This document shows, piece by piece, positions 49,874-58,787 of a stretch of DNA of 64,000 nt; position 1 is the stretch's first letter, and each line of letters starts with the position of its first letter. A program made the position numbers and the translations under genes. Location: assembly GCF_008807375.1 (NCBI RefSeq), contig NZ_CP043311.1:848001-912000 (forward strand). Direction: 5' to 3'. This stretch comes from Pseudomonas lalkuanensis (lineage in GTDB: Bacteria > Pseudomonadota > Gammaproteobacteria > Pseudomonadales > Pseudomonadaceae). The notes beneath the pieces are model-generated. The model did not search any database. It saw only the letters and a list, made by a program, of their open reading frames with translations, and was not told where the DNA came from.

Positions 49874-50386
49874 TCAGCATTGCGAGTCTTCAGTCACGCT
49901 GCGCCTCAACCGCCCTTGTCGATTGAGCACTAATTCACGAATCACCTTGCCCTGCCGGCAGAGGCGCACGCGCCCGTTGGTAACTGCGGTGTGGCCATGG
50001 AGATTGAAGTGGATTGCGCGATTGCCTCCCATCCCCTTCCAGTCGACGTCTATCAGCGGTAGCGCGGGAGCGGTGGCGATCAGCTTGTCGTCGTGATCCA
50101 GGCGTCTCTTTCCGGCTGGATCTTCGAATGCACTGATCGGAGCGTTCCAATTCCGATGACACCTCTGGTTATCATCGAGAGGGCACACCGTTACTCTGAC
50201 TCGACGGGTGGCGGCATGCAGGCGAGCTTGCTGAACCAGCAGAAAGAGTTGCTGCTCGAATTGCCTGATCCTGGCCTTGGCTGAGAACTCGAGGAAGGAA
50301 GGCATCAGCATCGCGATTGCGCAGACGATAGTGATGACGATCAGTAATTCCAGAAGTGTGACTGCGGCTTGCCGATTTCGCTTCAT
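49874..50386 (-). CDS. fimT: minor pilin FimT-like
   Basis: 170 residues. Leader MKRNRQAA then VTLLELLIVITIVCAIAMLMPSFLEFSA: Glu +5 present, but the residue before the cut is Ala rather than the usual Gly. Soluble domain carries Cys in VTVCPLDDNQRC, VRLCRQG and a terminal QC. In other bacteria FimT-type pilins bind DNA for uptake; whether this one does is not visible. First gene of the operon, 86 bases ahead of fimU. Confidence 0.82.
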   Translation of the reverse strand: MKRNRQAAVTLLELLIVITIVCAIAMLMPSFLEFSAKARIRQFEQQLFLLVQQARLHAATRRVRVTVCPLDDNQRCHRNWNAPISAFEDPAGKRRLDHDDKLIATAPALPLIDVDWKGMGGNRAIHFNLHGHTAVTNGRVRLCRQGKVIRELVLNRQGRLRRSVTEDSQC

Positions 50387-50466
50387 GGGGCCATCTCCTT
50401 GGCATTTCGGTGAAATGGAGAAGGCTACGGAGGTGGGGATGGGGTGGGTTGGTCAGGTATTCCGAA

Positions 50467-50473
50467 ACGAACG
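50467..50473 (-). promoter_or_regulatory. possible AlgR-type site upstream of fimT
   Basis: Minus-strand CGTTCGT within ACGTTCGTT, 7 of 9 to the AlgR consensus CCGTTCGTC. AlgR activates the fimU-pilVWXY1Y2E operon in P. aeruginosa. Weak on sequence alone. Confidence 0.3.
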
Positions 50474-50501
50474 TGGAACGAGCTGAACAGGGGCAGGAAA
50501 G

Positions 50502-51596
50502 TTGGGAAGTGTTTGTGTGGTCGGCGGCGGTGCCATAGGTCTTCTGAGCGCCCTGGAGTTGGCGCGCAATGGGCAGCAGGTCTGCCTGCTGGAGCGCGGC
50601 GATACGGGGCGCGAGTCTTCCTGGGCGGGGGGCGGTATCGTTTCTCCGCTGTATCCATGGCGATACAGCAGTGCGGTAACGGCGTTGGCACATTGGTCCC
50701 AGGACTTTTACCCACAACTCGGTCAGCGCTTGCTCGCTGAAACCGGGATAGATCCCGAAGTCCACGAGACCGGCCTCTACTGGCTGGATCTTGATGACGA
50801 GGCTGAAGCCCTGGCCTGGGCGGCCCGTGAAGGGCGGCCGCTGTCGTCAGTCGAATTGGATAAGGTGCATACCGCTGTGCCTCCGCTGGGGCTTGGGTTC
50901 CAGCGTGCCATCTACATGGCGGGTGTGGCCAACGTGCGGAATCCTCGCCTGACCCGTGCCCTGCGCGAAGCCTTGTTGCGGATGCCGAATGTATCGCTGA
51001 GGGAGAACTGCGAGGTGCGCGGTTTCGTCCGGCGGGACGGGCGCGTGGTCGGCGTGAGTACGCCTGAAGGCGAGGTGCTGGTGGATCGCGTGGTACTGGC
51101 GGCCGGTGCCTGGAGCGGTGAGCTGCTGCGGCATCTGGGGATGGTTCTGCCGGTGGAGCCGGTGAAAGGGCAGATGATTCTCTTCAAGTGCGCGGCGGAC
51201 TTCCTGCCGGCCATGGTACTGGCCAAGGGGCGTTACGCGATTCCGCGTCGGGACGGGCACATCCTGGTGGGTAGCACGCTGGAGCATGCCGGCTTCGACA
51301 AGACGCCCACAGGCGATGCGCTGGAAAGTCTCAAGGCGTCGGCTTTCGAGTTGCTGCCGCAACTCGAGGACGCCGAGCTGGTCGGTCACTGGGCGGGCTT
51401 GCGCCCCGGCTCGCCGGAGGGCATCCCGTTCATCGGTCCCGTGCCGGGCGCGGACGGCCTGTGGCTGAACTGCGGTCACTACCGCAACGGGCTGGTGCTG
51501 GCGCCCGCGTCGTGCCGGCTGTTGACGGACCTGATGCTGGACCGCAAGCCCATCATCGATCCGGCGCCCTACGCGCCGGTTGGGCGTCTGGGCTGA
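50502..51596 (+). CDS. thiO: glycine oxidase ThiO (FAD-dependent)
   Basis: 364 residues from a TTG start; the frame closes with a stop at 50484-50486 and no ATG precedes the dinucleotide motif, so TTG is the only start keeping CVVGGGAIGLLSALELARNG whole. Body of the DAO family: ESSWAGGGIVSPLYPWRY, AAGAWSGELL, and GHWAGLRPGSPEGIPFIG near the C terminus with HYRNGLVLAP. It oxidises glycine to iminoacetate for the thiazole of thiamin. Divergent from fimT, convergent with pilR, like PA4548. Confidence 0.92.
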   Translation: MGSVCVVGGGAIGLLSALELARNGQQVCLLERGDTGRESSWAGGGIVSPLYPWRYSSAVTALAHWSQDFYPQLGQRLLAETGIDPEVHETGLYWLDLDDEAEALAWAAREGRPLSSVELDKVHTAVPPLGLGFQRAIYMAGVANVRNPRLTRALREALLRMPNVSLRENCEVRGFVRRDGRVVGVSTPEGEVLVDRVVLAAGAWSGELLRHLGMVLPVEPVKGQMILFKCAADFLPAMVLAKGRYAIPRRDGHILVGSTLEHAGFDKTPTGDALESLKASAFELLPQLEDAELVGHWAGLRPGSPEGIPFIGPVPGADGLWLNCGHYRNGLVLAPASCRLLTDLMLDRKPIIDPAPYAPVGRLG

Positions 51597-51607
51597 GGCC
51601 CTGGCGG

Positions 51608-51636
51608 GCTGGGCATCAATCGATGCCCAGCTTCTT
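51608..51636 (+). terminator. hairpin at the thiO/pilR convergent end
   Basis: Perfect ten-base stem GCTGGGCATC / GATGCCCAGC with loop AATC, followed by TTCTT. It ends the thiO transcript but is located inside the last codons of pilR, so the pilR stop is part of the stem. Confidence 0.65.
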
Positions 51637-52953
51637 CAGCCGATAACGCATCGAGCGGAAGGTCAGGCCCAGGCGCTGGGCTGCGGCGGTGCGGTTCCAG
51701 CGGGTTTCTTCGAGCGCCTGCATGATCAGCTTGCGCTCGATGTCCTCCAGGTAGTCTTCCAGATTGTCGATCTGCGCCAGGCTGGCCTCTCCTGCCTCGG
51801 CGGCGCCGCTGGCTTCGGCAAGGCGCAGGTCGCGGGCCTGGATCTGGTCATCCTCGCAGAGTGTGTAGGCGCGCTCGAGCATGTTCTCCAGCTCGCGCAC
51901 GTTGCCGGGAAAACGGTAGCACTTGAGTTTGTCGAGGGCTTCCGGGGCGAGGCTGGCGGCTGGCAGTCCACTCTGCTGGGCCAGGCGCTTGAGCATGGAA
52001 TCGGCCAGGAGCGGAATGTCTTCGCGGCGTTCGCGCAACGGCGGCACGCTGAGTTCGATGACGTTGAGGCGGTAGTAGAGGTCCTGGCGGAAACGGCCGG
52101 CGGCCACTTCGGCGGCCAGGTCCTTGTGGGTGGCGCTGAGGATGCGCACATCGACCACGACTTCCTGCTGTCCGCCCACGGCGCGAATGGCTTTCTCCTG
52201 AATGGCGCGCAGCAGCTTGACCTGCATGGCCAGCGGCAGGTCGGCGACTTCGTCCAGGAACAGGGTGCCGCCGTTGGCGGCCTGGAACAGGCCCTGCTTG
52301 TCTTCCACCGCGCCGGTGAAGCTGCCCTTCTTGTGGCCGAAGAATTCGCTTTCCATCAGCTCGGAAGGAATGGCGCCGCAGTTGACTGGCACGAAGGGGC
52401 GCTCTGCGCGGGGACCCTGCTCGTGGATCAGCCGCGCCACCAGCTCCTTGCCGCTGCCCGATTCGCCGCTGATGTACACCGGCGCCTGGCTGCGGGCGAG
52501 TTTCTGGATCTGCTTGCGCAGGGCGTTCATGGGCGGCGAGCTGCCCAGCAGGCGACCGTCCACCGGCGCTTCGCCCTCCTCGGGAGAGCTGAGGCGCAGG
52601 GCAGTGTTGACCAGCTCACGCAGGCGGCCGAGATCCACCGGCTTGGTGACGAAGTCGAAGGCGCCCGCCTTGAGCGCGTTCACGGCGGTGTCGAGGCTGC
52701 CGTAGGCGGTGATCATCGCCACCGGGACCATCGGGTGCCGCTGCTGGATGTATTGCACCAGTTCCAGGCCGGTGCCATCGGGCAGGCGCATGTCGGTCAG
52801 GCACAGGTCGAAGGGCTCGCGACCCAGCCATTCGCGGGCCTCCTTGAGGTTGCGGGCGCTGCGAGTGTCGAGCTTCATCCGGCCGAGGGTGATTTCCAGC
52901 AACTCGCGGATATCGGGCTCGTCGTCGACGATCAGGGCTCTCTGTCGGGTCAT
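51616..52953 (-). CDS. pilR: sigma54-dependent response regulator PilR
   Basis: 445 residues, NtrC family. Receiver domain with the phospho-acceptor D54 (LTDMRLPDG) and K near 104 (VTKPVD). Central AAA+ domain with Walker A GESGSGKE (about 170), sigma54 contact KKGSFTGA and GGTLFLDEVADLP. C-terminal Fis-type helix-turn-helix (RWNRTAAAQRLGLTFRSMRYRLKKLGI). Activates pilA transcription with PilS. Starts two bases after the pilS stop. Confidence 0.96.
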   Translation of the reverse strand: MTRQRALIVDDEPDIRELLEITLGRMKLDTRSARNLKEAREWLGREPFDLCLTDMRLPDGTGLELVQYIQQRHPMVPVAMITAYGSLDTAVNALKAGAFDFVTKPVDLGRLRELVNTALRLSSPEEGEAPVDGRLLGSSPPMNALRKQIQKLARSQAPVYISGESGSGKELVARLIHEQGPRAERPFVPVNCGAIPSELMESEFFGHKKGSFTGAVEDKQGLFQAANGGTLFLDEVADLPLAMQVKLLRAIQEKAIRAVGGQQEVVVDVRILSATHKDLAAEVAAGRFRQDLYYRLNVIELSVPPLRERREDIPLLADSMLKRLAQQSGLPAASLAPEALDKLKCYRFPGNVRELENMLERAYTLCEDDQIQARDLRLAEASGAAEAGEASLAQIDNLEDYLEDIERKLIMQALEETRWNRTAAAQRLGLTFRSMRYRLKKLGID

Positions 52954-52955
52954 GG

Positions 52956-54557
52956 TCAGCTCAGTTTGCGCGGATGGGCGAAGGTGATGCGGAAGCAGCT
53001 GCCGCCGTGCTCGCGCGGTTTGTAGTCGAGGCGGGCCTGGTTGCTTTCACAGAGCTCGCGGGAGATGTACAGGCCGAGGCCCGTGCCCTTGCTGTCGGTG
53101 GTGAAGAAGGGCTCGAAGATATTGTGTACCTGCTCAGGCGGGACGCCTTCCCCGTCGTCTTCCACTTCCAGTACCGGCAGGTCGCTTTCGGGGTCGCGGA
53201 ACAACTTGAGCCAGACCTGGCCCTCGGTGTTCTTCTTGCTGCTGTAGCGCAGGCCGTTCTGCACCAGGTTGGTCAGCACCTGGGTGAGCTGGTGCGGGTC
53301 CATGCGGGTCTGCAGCGTGCTGCCGAGTGTGCTCAGGTGCAGGGTCTGGTTGGGACTCGCGGACGTGCGGAATTCACTGGCGAAACGGGTCAGCCAGTAT
53401 TTGAGATCCAGCAGCTGGGGTTCCGACTGGCGACGGCGGGACAGCTGGAGCACGTTCTCGATCACGAGGTTCATGCGCCGCGAGTGGTCCTGGATGATCT
53501 GCGCCAGGCGCCGATCGGGGCTCTGGAGTTCGTCCGACTCCTGCAGCAACTGGGCTGCGTGGCTGATGGCGCCCAGGGGGTTGCGGATTTCATGGGCGAT
53601 GCCTGCGGTCAGGCGGCCAAGGGAGGCGAGTTTGAGCTGCTGGGCCTGCTGGGCGATCTGCGAGATGTCCTCGAGGAAGACCAGGGTATTCTGCTGACCG
53701 CCCCGCTGGAGGTGGACGAAGCTCGGTTGCAGCGTCGGACCGTCGGCGAATGCCTGGAGACTCTGTGGGCGAAGGGTCGGGTTGGCGAGCCATTGCCGCA
53801 GGCTTTCCAGCAGTTCGGGGCATTGGCTGCTCAGGGCTTGGCCCGACAGGTTGTCCTTGCCCAGCAGGGCCAGGGCGCCATTGTTGGCGAGCAGGACCTG
53901 GTTGCGAGGGTCCAGCACCAGGATGCCGGTGCGCATGCGTTCGAGGATCTGCGCGTTCAGCGCCTCCAGGTTGGCCACATCCTCTGCGCGTTGCTCCGCA
54001 AGCGTCTCGCTGATCTGCAGGCGTCGACTCAGCCCCTGGATGAACAGGGCTGCGGCAAAGCACAAGGCGCCGAAACCGCCGGCCTGGACGAACTGGCTGG
54101 CGGCCGCGGGTTGGCTGATGCTGAGGTAGAAGGTCAGGTAGATCAGCCCGATCGCCGCCACTGCGGCCACCAGGAGCCCGATACGCCCACGCAGGAGGAT
54201 ATTGGAGATGGCCACCGAGACCACGATGAGGTTGGCGATGCCGCTCGGTGTGCCGCCGGCCGCGAAGAACAGGCAGGAGAGCAGCAATACATCCACCACG
54301 GCCAGGCTGAAGACCTGCACCATGCTCCTTGGGCGGGGCACCAGGGCGGCGATCAGGGCGTTCAGGATCAGGTAGAACCAGCTGGCGTTGCGGAACAGGT
54401 CGGGCCGTGCGAGATCCAGCAGGCGGTCGTCCATTTCGCTGGAGATCAGGAGTACCAGCACCAGGCCGATCAGCAGCCGGTAGAGGCTGTAGAGGCGGAA
54501 GATGCGTCGCCCCTGGGCGCTGAGCCCGGTCGGGAGTGGGCGGGTATCAGCGTTCAC
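52956..54557 (-). CDS. pilS: sensor histidine kinase PilS
   Basis: 533 residues from a GTG start (AGGG five bases upstream). Six membrane spans over residues 25-200, then a PAS domain (about 205-300: GILVLDPRNQVLLANNGALALLG), HisKA with H322 in AHEIRNPLG, and a HATPase domain (NLVQNGLRYSSKKN, DDGEGVPPE, GTGLGLYISREL). In P. aeruginosa it senses pilin in the membrane and signals to PilR. Overlaps the preceding small gene by 11 bases. Confidence 0.96.
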   Translation of the reverse strand: MNADTRPLPTGLSAQGRRIFRLYSLYRLLIGLVLVLLISSEMDDRLLDLARPDLFRNASWFYLILNALIAALVPRPRSMVQVFSLAVVDVLLLSCLFFAAGGTPSGIANLIVVSVAISNILLRGRIGLLVAAVAAIGLIYLTFYLSISQPAAASQFVQAGGFGALCFAAALFIQGLSRRLQISETLAEQRAEDVANLEALNAQILERMRTGILVLDPRNQVLLANNGALALLGKDNLSGQALSSQCPELLESLRQWLANPTLRPQSLQAFADGPTLQPSFVHLQRGGQQNTLVFLEDISQIAQQAQQLKLASLGRLTAGIAHEIRNPLGAISHAAQLLQESDELQSPDRRLAQIIQDHSRRMNLVIENVLQLSRRRQSEPQLLDLKYWLTRFASEFRTSASPNQTLHLSTLGSTLQTRMDPHQLTQVLTNLVQNGLRYSSKKNTEGQVWLKLFRDPESDLPVLEVEDDGEGVPPEQVHNIFEPFFTTDSKGTGLGLYISRELCESNQARLDYKPREHGGSCFRITFAHPRKLS

Positions 54558-54783
54558 CGGAACCCTGGTCCTGTTCCAGGTGCGCCCGGCTGCAGTACCA
54601 GCGATCGTCCCGGGACAGGGCGTGGTTGCGGGGGACGTGAATACCGCATTGTGCGCAACGCACCATCGGTTGTGTCGCGTCCTGCTGGCGTGGCTGGGGG
54701 CGGGGCGTCGAGGGGGTCTTGAAGCGGCGCCACAGCCAGATGGCGGCGAAGATCACGGCAATCCAGAACAGCAGGCGAAACAT
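54547..54783 (-). CDS. PP0621-like small membrane zinc-ribbon protein
   Basis: 78 residues: one N-terminal membrane span (FRLLFWIAVIFAAIWLWRRF) and a C-terminal ribbon with RCAQCGIHVPRNHALSRDDRWYCSRAH, i.e. C-x2-C ... C-x2-H, probable zinc. The ATG at 54783 begins right at the span; longer frames lack support, and the ribosome site is weak. Its end overlaps the pilS start by 11 bases, implying coupling. Its family in pseudomonads is known as PP0621; function unknown, possibly a PilS partner by position. Confidence 0.75.
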   Translation of the reverse strand: MFRLLFWIAVIFAAIWLWRRFKTPSTPRPQPRQQDATQPMVRCAQCGIHVPRNHALSRDDRWYCSRAHLEQDQGSGER

Positions 54784-54953
54784 GCCGAAGGTGCTCTCTT
54801 CTTGATGGAAAGCTGGCAGTTTATCCAAGCCGGTTGCCTGCGCACAGAGATCAGCCGCACGCTGGCGCAACTTGCGTGGTTTTCGCTGCGGGCGCGCCGG
54901 AGTATGGTGGCCTTGAGGCGCATTCGATGCCTTACAACGCCCGGGAGGCGGCC

Positions 54954-56585
54954 ATGCGCCAAAACCTGCGAATCGTGATGGCCCAGCTCAATTTCCGTGT
55001 CGGCGACGTCCAGGGCAACGTCGAGCGGATTATCGAGGCGGCGAATTCCGCCCGCGAGGCCTGGGAAGCGGATGTCATCGTCTTCCCCGAGCTGTCCCTG
55101 TGCGGCTACCCGCCGGAGGACCTGTTGCTGCGCTCCAGCATGCAGCGGCGCATCGAGATGGGGCTGCAGCGGCTGCGCGACGAGGTGCGCGGCATCTACC
55201 TCGTGGTCGGTTATCCCTGGCTGGAAGATGAGCTGCGCTACAACGCCTGCGCGGTGATTGCTGATGGCCAGCTGCTGGCCAGCTACTACAAGCAGCGTTT
55301 GCCCAATTACCGGGTGTTCGACGAGAAGCGCTATTTCGAATCCGGACAGCAGCCGTGTGTCGTCGACATCAAGGGGGTGGCGGTGGCGCTGTCGATCTGT
55401 GAAGACATCTGGTTTCCCGAGCCCATGGCCCAGGCCCGCGCCGCCGGGGCGAAGCTGATGCTCAGCCTGAATGCCTCGCCCTTCCATCTGGACAAGCAGC
55501 TGGAGCGCGAGGAGGTGCTGGCCGAGCGGGTGGCCGAGGGCGAAATGCCGGTGATCTATGTGAACCAGGTCGGTGGCCAGGATGAGCTGGTATTCGATGG
55601 CGGCAGTTGCGTCATGGATACCGGGGGGGTGATCTGCCAGCGCGCGCCGGCCTTTGTCGAAGGCCTCTACCCGGTGGATCTGCAGTTGCAGGACGGGATC
55701 TGGCGGCCGCGCCGGACCCATTGCGCCGAACTTCCGGAGCTCGAGGCGAGTGTCTATCAGGCGCTGGTGATGGGCGTGCGTGACTACGTTCGGAAGAACG
55801 GTTTCAAGGGTGTGGTGATGGGATTGTCCGGCGGTATCGATTCGGCCCTGACCCTCGCGGTGGCGGTCGATGCGCTCGGGGCGGAGCGGGTGGACGCCGT
55901 GATGATGCCCTATCACTACACGGCGCAGATCAGCCTGGAAGATGCCGAGGCCGAGGCGCATCTGCTTGGCGTCGGTTATCGGGTATTACCCATTGCGCCT
56001 GTGGTCGAGGCTTTGCAGCAGGTCTTGGCGCCGGTGTTCGACGGCCATTCCCGCGATGCCAGCGAGGAGAATTTGCAGGCGCGCTGCCGCGGCACGCTGC
56101 TGATGGCCATTTCCAACAAGAAAGGCAGCCTGGTGTTGACCACCGGCAACAAGAGCGAGCTGGCGGTAGGCTACGCGACCCTCTATGGCGATATGGCCGG
56201 CGGGTTCGATGTGCTCAAGGATGTGCCGAAGTCGCTGGTCTTCCGTTTGGCTGAATACCGCAACAGCCTGGGCCCGGTGATCCCGCCACGGGTGATCGAA
56301 CGGCCGCCCTCGGCGGAGTTGGCGCCGGGGCAGCAGGATGACGACTCGCTACCGCCCTATCCGGTGCTGGACGAGATTCTCAAGCTCTACATCGAACATG
56401 ACCTGTCGGCCAACGCCATCATTGCCGAGGGGTTCGATGAGGACACCGTGAACCGGGTACTGGGCATGGTGGATCGCAACGAATACAAACGGCGCCAGGC
56501 TGCAGTGGGCATCCGGGTGACGCAGCGGGGCTTCGGGCGGGACCGGCGCTATCCGATTACTTCGGGATGGCGGCTGGGAGATTGA
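54954..56585 (+). CDS. nadE: glutamine-dependent NAD+ synthetase
   Basis: 543 residues. Nitrilase-type glutaminase domain with the catalytic triad E46 (FPELSLCGYPPED), K113 (YYKQRLPNY) and C149 (LSICEDIWF), then a synthetase domain with the PP-loop SGGIDSA (about 292), YHYTAQIS, and TTGNKSELAVGYATLYGDMAGGFDVLKDV. Makes NAD+ from deamido-NAD+ using glutamine ammonia. GGGAGG is five bases before the ATG. Sits between pilS and bamD, which are adjacent in PAO1; so it is extra here, or replaces the nadE elsewhere. Confidence 0.95.
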   Translation: MRQNLRIVMAQLNFRVGDVQGNVERIIEAANSAREAWEADVIVFPELSLCGYPPEDLLLRSSMQRRIEMGLQRLRDEVRGIYLVVGYPWLEDELRYNACAVIADGQLLASYYKQRLPNYRVFDEKRYFESGQQPCVVDIKGVAVALSICEDIWFPEPMAQARAAGAKLMLSLNASPFHLDKQLEREEVLAERVAEGEMPVIYVNQVGGQDELVFDGGSCVMDTGGVICQRAPAFVEGLYPVDLQLQDGIWRPRRTHCAELPELEASVYQALVMGVRDYVRKNGFKGVVMGLSGGIDSALTLAVAVDALGAERVDAVMMPYHYTAQISLEDAEAEAHLLGVGYRVLPIAPVVEALQQVLAPVFDGHSRDASEENLQARCRGTLLMAISNKKGSLVLTTGNKSELAVGYATLYGDMAGGFDVLKDVPKSLVFRLAEYRNSLGPVIPPRVIERPPSAELAPGQQDDDSLPPYPVLDEILKLYIEHDLSANAIIAEGFDEDTVNRVLGMVDRNEYKRRQAAVGIRVTQRGFGRDRRYPITSGWRLGD

Positions 56586-56602
56586 CGTGAGGCTGAAACG
56601 AA

Positions 56603-56632
56603 GAAGGGAGGCCATTGGCCTCCCTTCCTTTT
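56603..56632 (+). terminator. terminator after nadE
   Basis: Perfect 11-base stem GAAGGGAGGCC / GGCCTCCCTTC with loop ATT and CTTTT behind. Also lies 14 bases past the bamD stop on the other strand. Confidence 0.9.
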
Positions 56633-56645
56633 ATCGCGGCGATGC

Positions 56646-57665
56646 TCAGTCGAACAGGCCGAAGGTCATGTAGCTGAACCAGGAGCGGCCGTTCTGGTTG
56701 GCCTCGGACTCGTGCTGTTCTTCCTGCACTTCGTCCTGGTTCTCCGGCAGCAGCTCCTCCGGGATCTGCTCCTTGGCGTCTTCGTACTGCTTGATCACGT
56801 CCTGGGCGGCACGGGTTTCGCCCGGGGGCAGCGGCGCATCGCTCTCGATCAGGCCCAGGGTGGCCTTGGCCAGCCAGGAACGGTTGTCGGCTTCTTCTTC
56901 GCGCGGGACGAACTGGCCGTCGACCAGGGTCGGGTGATCCGGGTAGTTCAGCTTCAGGGTTTCCAGGCTGGAAGCGGCCAGCTCGTTCAGGCCCAGGCGC
57001 TGGTAAGCCTCGACCATCACGGCCAGGCCATCGCCGACGGCGGGGGTTTCCTGGAAGTTTTCCACTACGTAACGACCACGGTTGGCGGCGGCGACATAGG
57101 CCTCGCGGGTCAGATAGTAGTGGGCGACGTGGATTTCGTAAGCGGCCAGCAGGTTGCGCAGGTAGATCATGCGCTGCTTGGCATCCGGGGCGTAGCGGCT
57201 GTTCGGGTAGCGGCTGGTGAGCTGGGCGAACTCGTTGTAAGAGTCGCGGGCGGCTCCCGGGTCGCGCTTGGTCATGTCCAGCGGCAGGAAGCGCGCCAGC
57301 AGGCCACGGTCCTGCTCGAAGGAGGCCAGGCCCTTCAGGTAGTACGCGTAGTCGACGTTCGGGTGCTGCGGGTGCAGGCGGATGAAGCGCTCGGCGGCGG
57401 ACTTGGCGGCTTCCGGCTCGACGTTCTTGTAATAGGCGTAGATCAGCTCGAGCTGGGCCTGTTCGGCGTAGCGGCCGAAGGGATAGCGGGATTCCAGGGC
57501 CTTGAGCTTGGCGATGGCGGGGGTGTAGCTGCTGTTGTCCAGATCGGCCTGGGCCTGCTGATACAGCTCGGCTTCGCTCAGGTTCTCGTCCACCACTTCC
57601 TTATTGGAGGAACAGGCGGCGGCGAGGGCGAGAGTGGCGATCAGCAGCAGGTGTTTCACTTGCAT
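56646..57665 (-). CDS. bamD: outer-membrane assembly lipoprotein BamD (ComL)
   Basis: 339 residues. Lipoprotein signal ([13 protein letters not shown], acylated C18), then five TPR motifs across residues 30-245 ([48 protein letters not shown] is the first pair by content, and [21 protein letters not shown] the last). Essential subunit of the BAM complex that folds outer-membrane beta-barrels. The long acidic C-terminal tail ([20 protein letters not shown]) is typical for pseudomonads. Divergent from rluD. Confidence 0.96.
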   Translation of the reverse strand: MQVKHLLLIATLALAAACSSNKEVVDENLSEAELYQQAQADLDNSSYTPAIAKLKALESRYPFGRYAEQAQLELIYAYYKNVEPEAAKSAAERFIRLHPQHPNVDYAYYLKGLASFEQDRGLLARFLPLDMTKRDPGAARDSYNEFAQLTSRYPNSRYAPDAKQRMIYLRNLLAAYEIHVAHYYLTREAYVAAANRGRYVVENFQETPAVGDGLAVMVEAYQRLGLNELAASSLETLKLNYPDHPTLVDGQFVPREEEADNRSWLAKATLGLIESDAPLPPGETRAAQDVIKQYEDAKEQIPEELLPENQDEVQEEQHESEANQNGRSWFSYMTFGLFD

Positions 57666-57812
57666 GGCGGCTTGCGTCCCTGTGACGGCTGGCTGTCTTG
57701 GCTGGAGCCGTCCTGTTATGATGGGCGCCCCGGAACCCCCGGGACAAAGACGCGGTATTTAACCACAAGCGCGCAACCGAAACCAAAGGCTGCGCCCCCT
57801 CCGTTTCCGAGC

Positions 57813-58787
57813 ATGTCTTCCATTACCAAGCAGGTCATTCAACTCAGCGCCGAGGTACCGTCCGAATTGGGCGGGCAACGTCTCGACCAGGTCGCTGCGC
57901 AACTTTTTTCCGAGCACTCCCGTTCCCGCCTCGCCGGCTGGATCAAGGACGGGCTCCTGACCGTTGACGGCAGCGTGCTGCGTCCGCGGGACATCGTGCA
58001 TGGCGGCGCGCTACTGGAGCTGAACGCCGAGCAGGAGTCCCAGGGCGAGTGGGTGGCCCAGGACATCGAGCTCGACATCGTTTACGAGGACGAGCACCTG
58101 CTGGTGCTGGACAAGCCCGCCGGCCTGGTGGTGCATCCGGCCGCGGGGCATGCCGACGGCACGCTGCTGAATGCCCTGCTGCACCATGTGCCGGGTCTGG
58201 AGAATGTGCCGCGAGCGGGTATCGTCCATCGCCTGGACAAGGACACCACCGGCCTGATGGTGGTGGCCAAGACCCTCGAAGCCCACACCAGCCTGGTGGC
58301 GCAGTTGCAAGCGCGCAGCGTGAGCCGTGTCTATGAGGCGGTGGTGGTCGGCGTGATCACCTCCGGTGGCAAGGTGGATGCGCCCATCGGTCGCCATGGC
58401 CAGCAGCGCCAGCGCATGGCCGTGGTTGCCGGCGGCAAGCCCGCCGTCAGTCACTATCGGGTGCTGGAGCGTTTCCGCTCCCATACCCACACTCGCGTCA
58501 AGCTGGAAACCGGCCGTACCCACCAGATTCGCGTGCACATGGCCTATGTGAACTTCCCGCTGGTGGGCGACCCCGTCTACGGTGGTCGTTTCCGCATTCC
58601 GCCGGCGGCGAGCCCGACCCTGATCCAGACCCTCAAGGAATTCCCGCGCCAGGCCCTGCATGCGCGCTTCCTCGAACTGGACCACCCGGTGAGCGGCGAG
58701 CGCATGAAGTGGGAGTCCCCGCTGCCTGACGATTTCGTCTGGCTGCTCAGCCTGCTGCGCCAGGATCGCGAGTCCTTCGAGCAATGA
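57813..58787 (+). CDS. rluD: 23S rRNA pseudouridine synthase RluD
   Basis: 324 residues. N-terminal S4 RNA-binding domain (RLDQVAAQLFSEHSRSRLAGWIKDGLLTVDG) and the RluA-type catalytic domain with HRLDKDTTGLMVVAKT (catalytic Asp in RLD) and GRTHQIRVHMAYVNFPLVGDPVYGG. It modifies helix 69 uridines (1911/1915/1917). ATG at 57813 is chosen by homology; longer frames have no support. Stop overlaps the pgeF start (ATGA). Confidence 0.96.
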   Translation: MSSITKQVIQLSAEVPSELGGQRLDQVAAQLFSEHSRSRLAGWIKDGLLTVDGSVLRPRDIVHGGALLELNAEQESQGEWVAQDIELDIVYEDEHLLVLDKPAGLVVHPAAGHADGTLLNALLHHVPGLENVPRAGIVHRLDKDTTGLMVVAKTLEAHTSLVAQLQARSVSRVYEAVVVGVITSGGKVDAPIGRHGQQRQRMAVVAGGKPAVSHYRVLERFRSHTHTRVKLETGRTHQIRVHMAYVNFPLVGDPVYGGRFRIPPAASPTLIQTLKEFPRQALHARFLELDHPVSGERMKWESPLPDDFVWLLSLLRQDRESFEQ

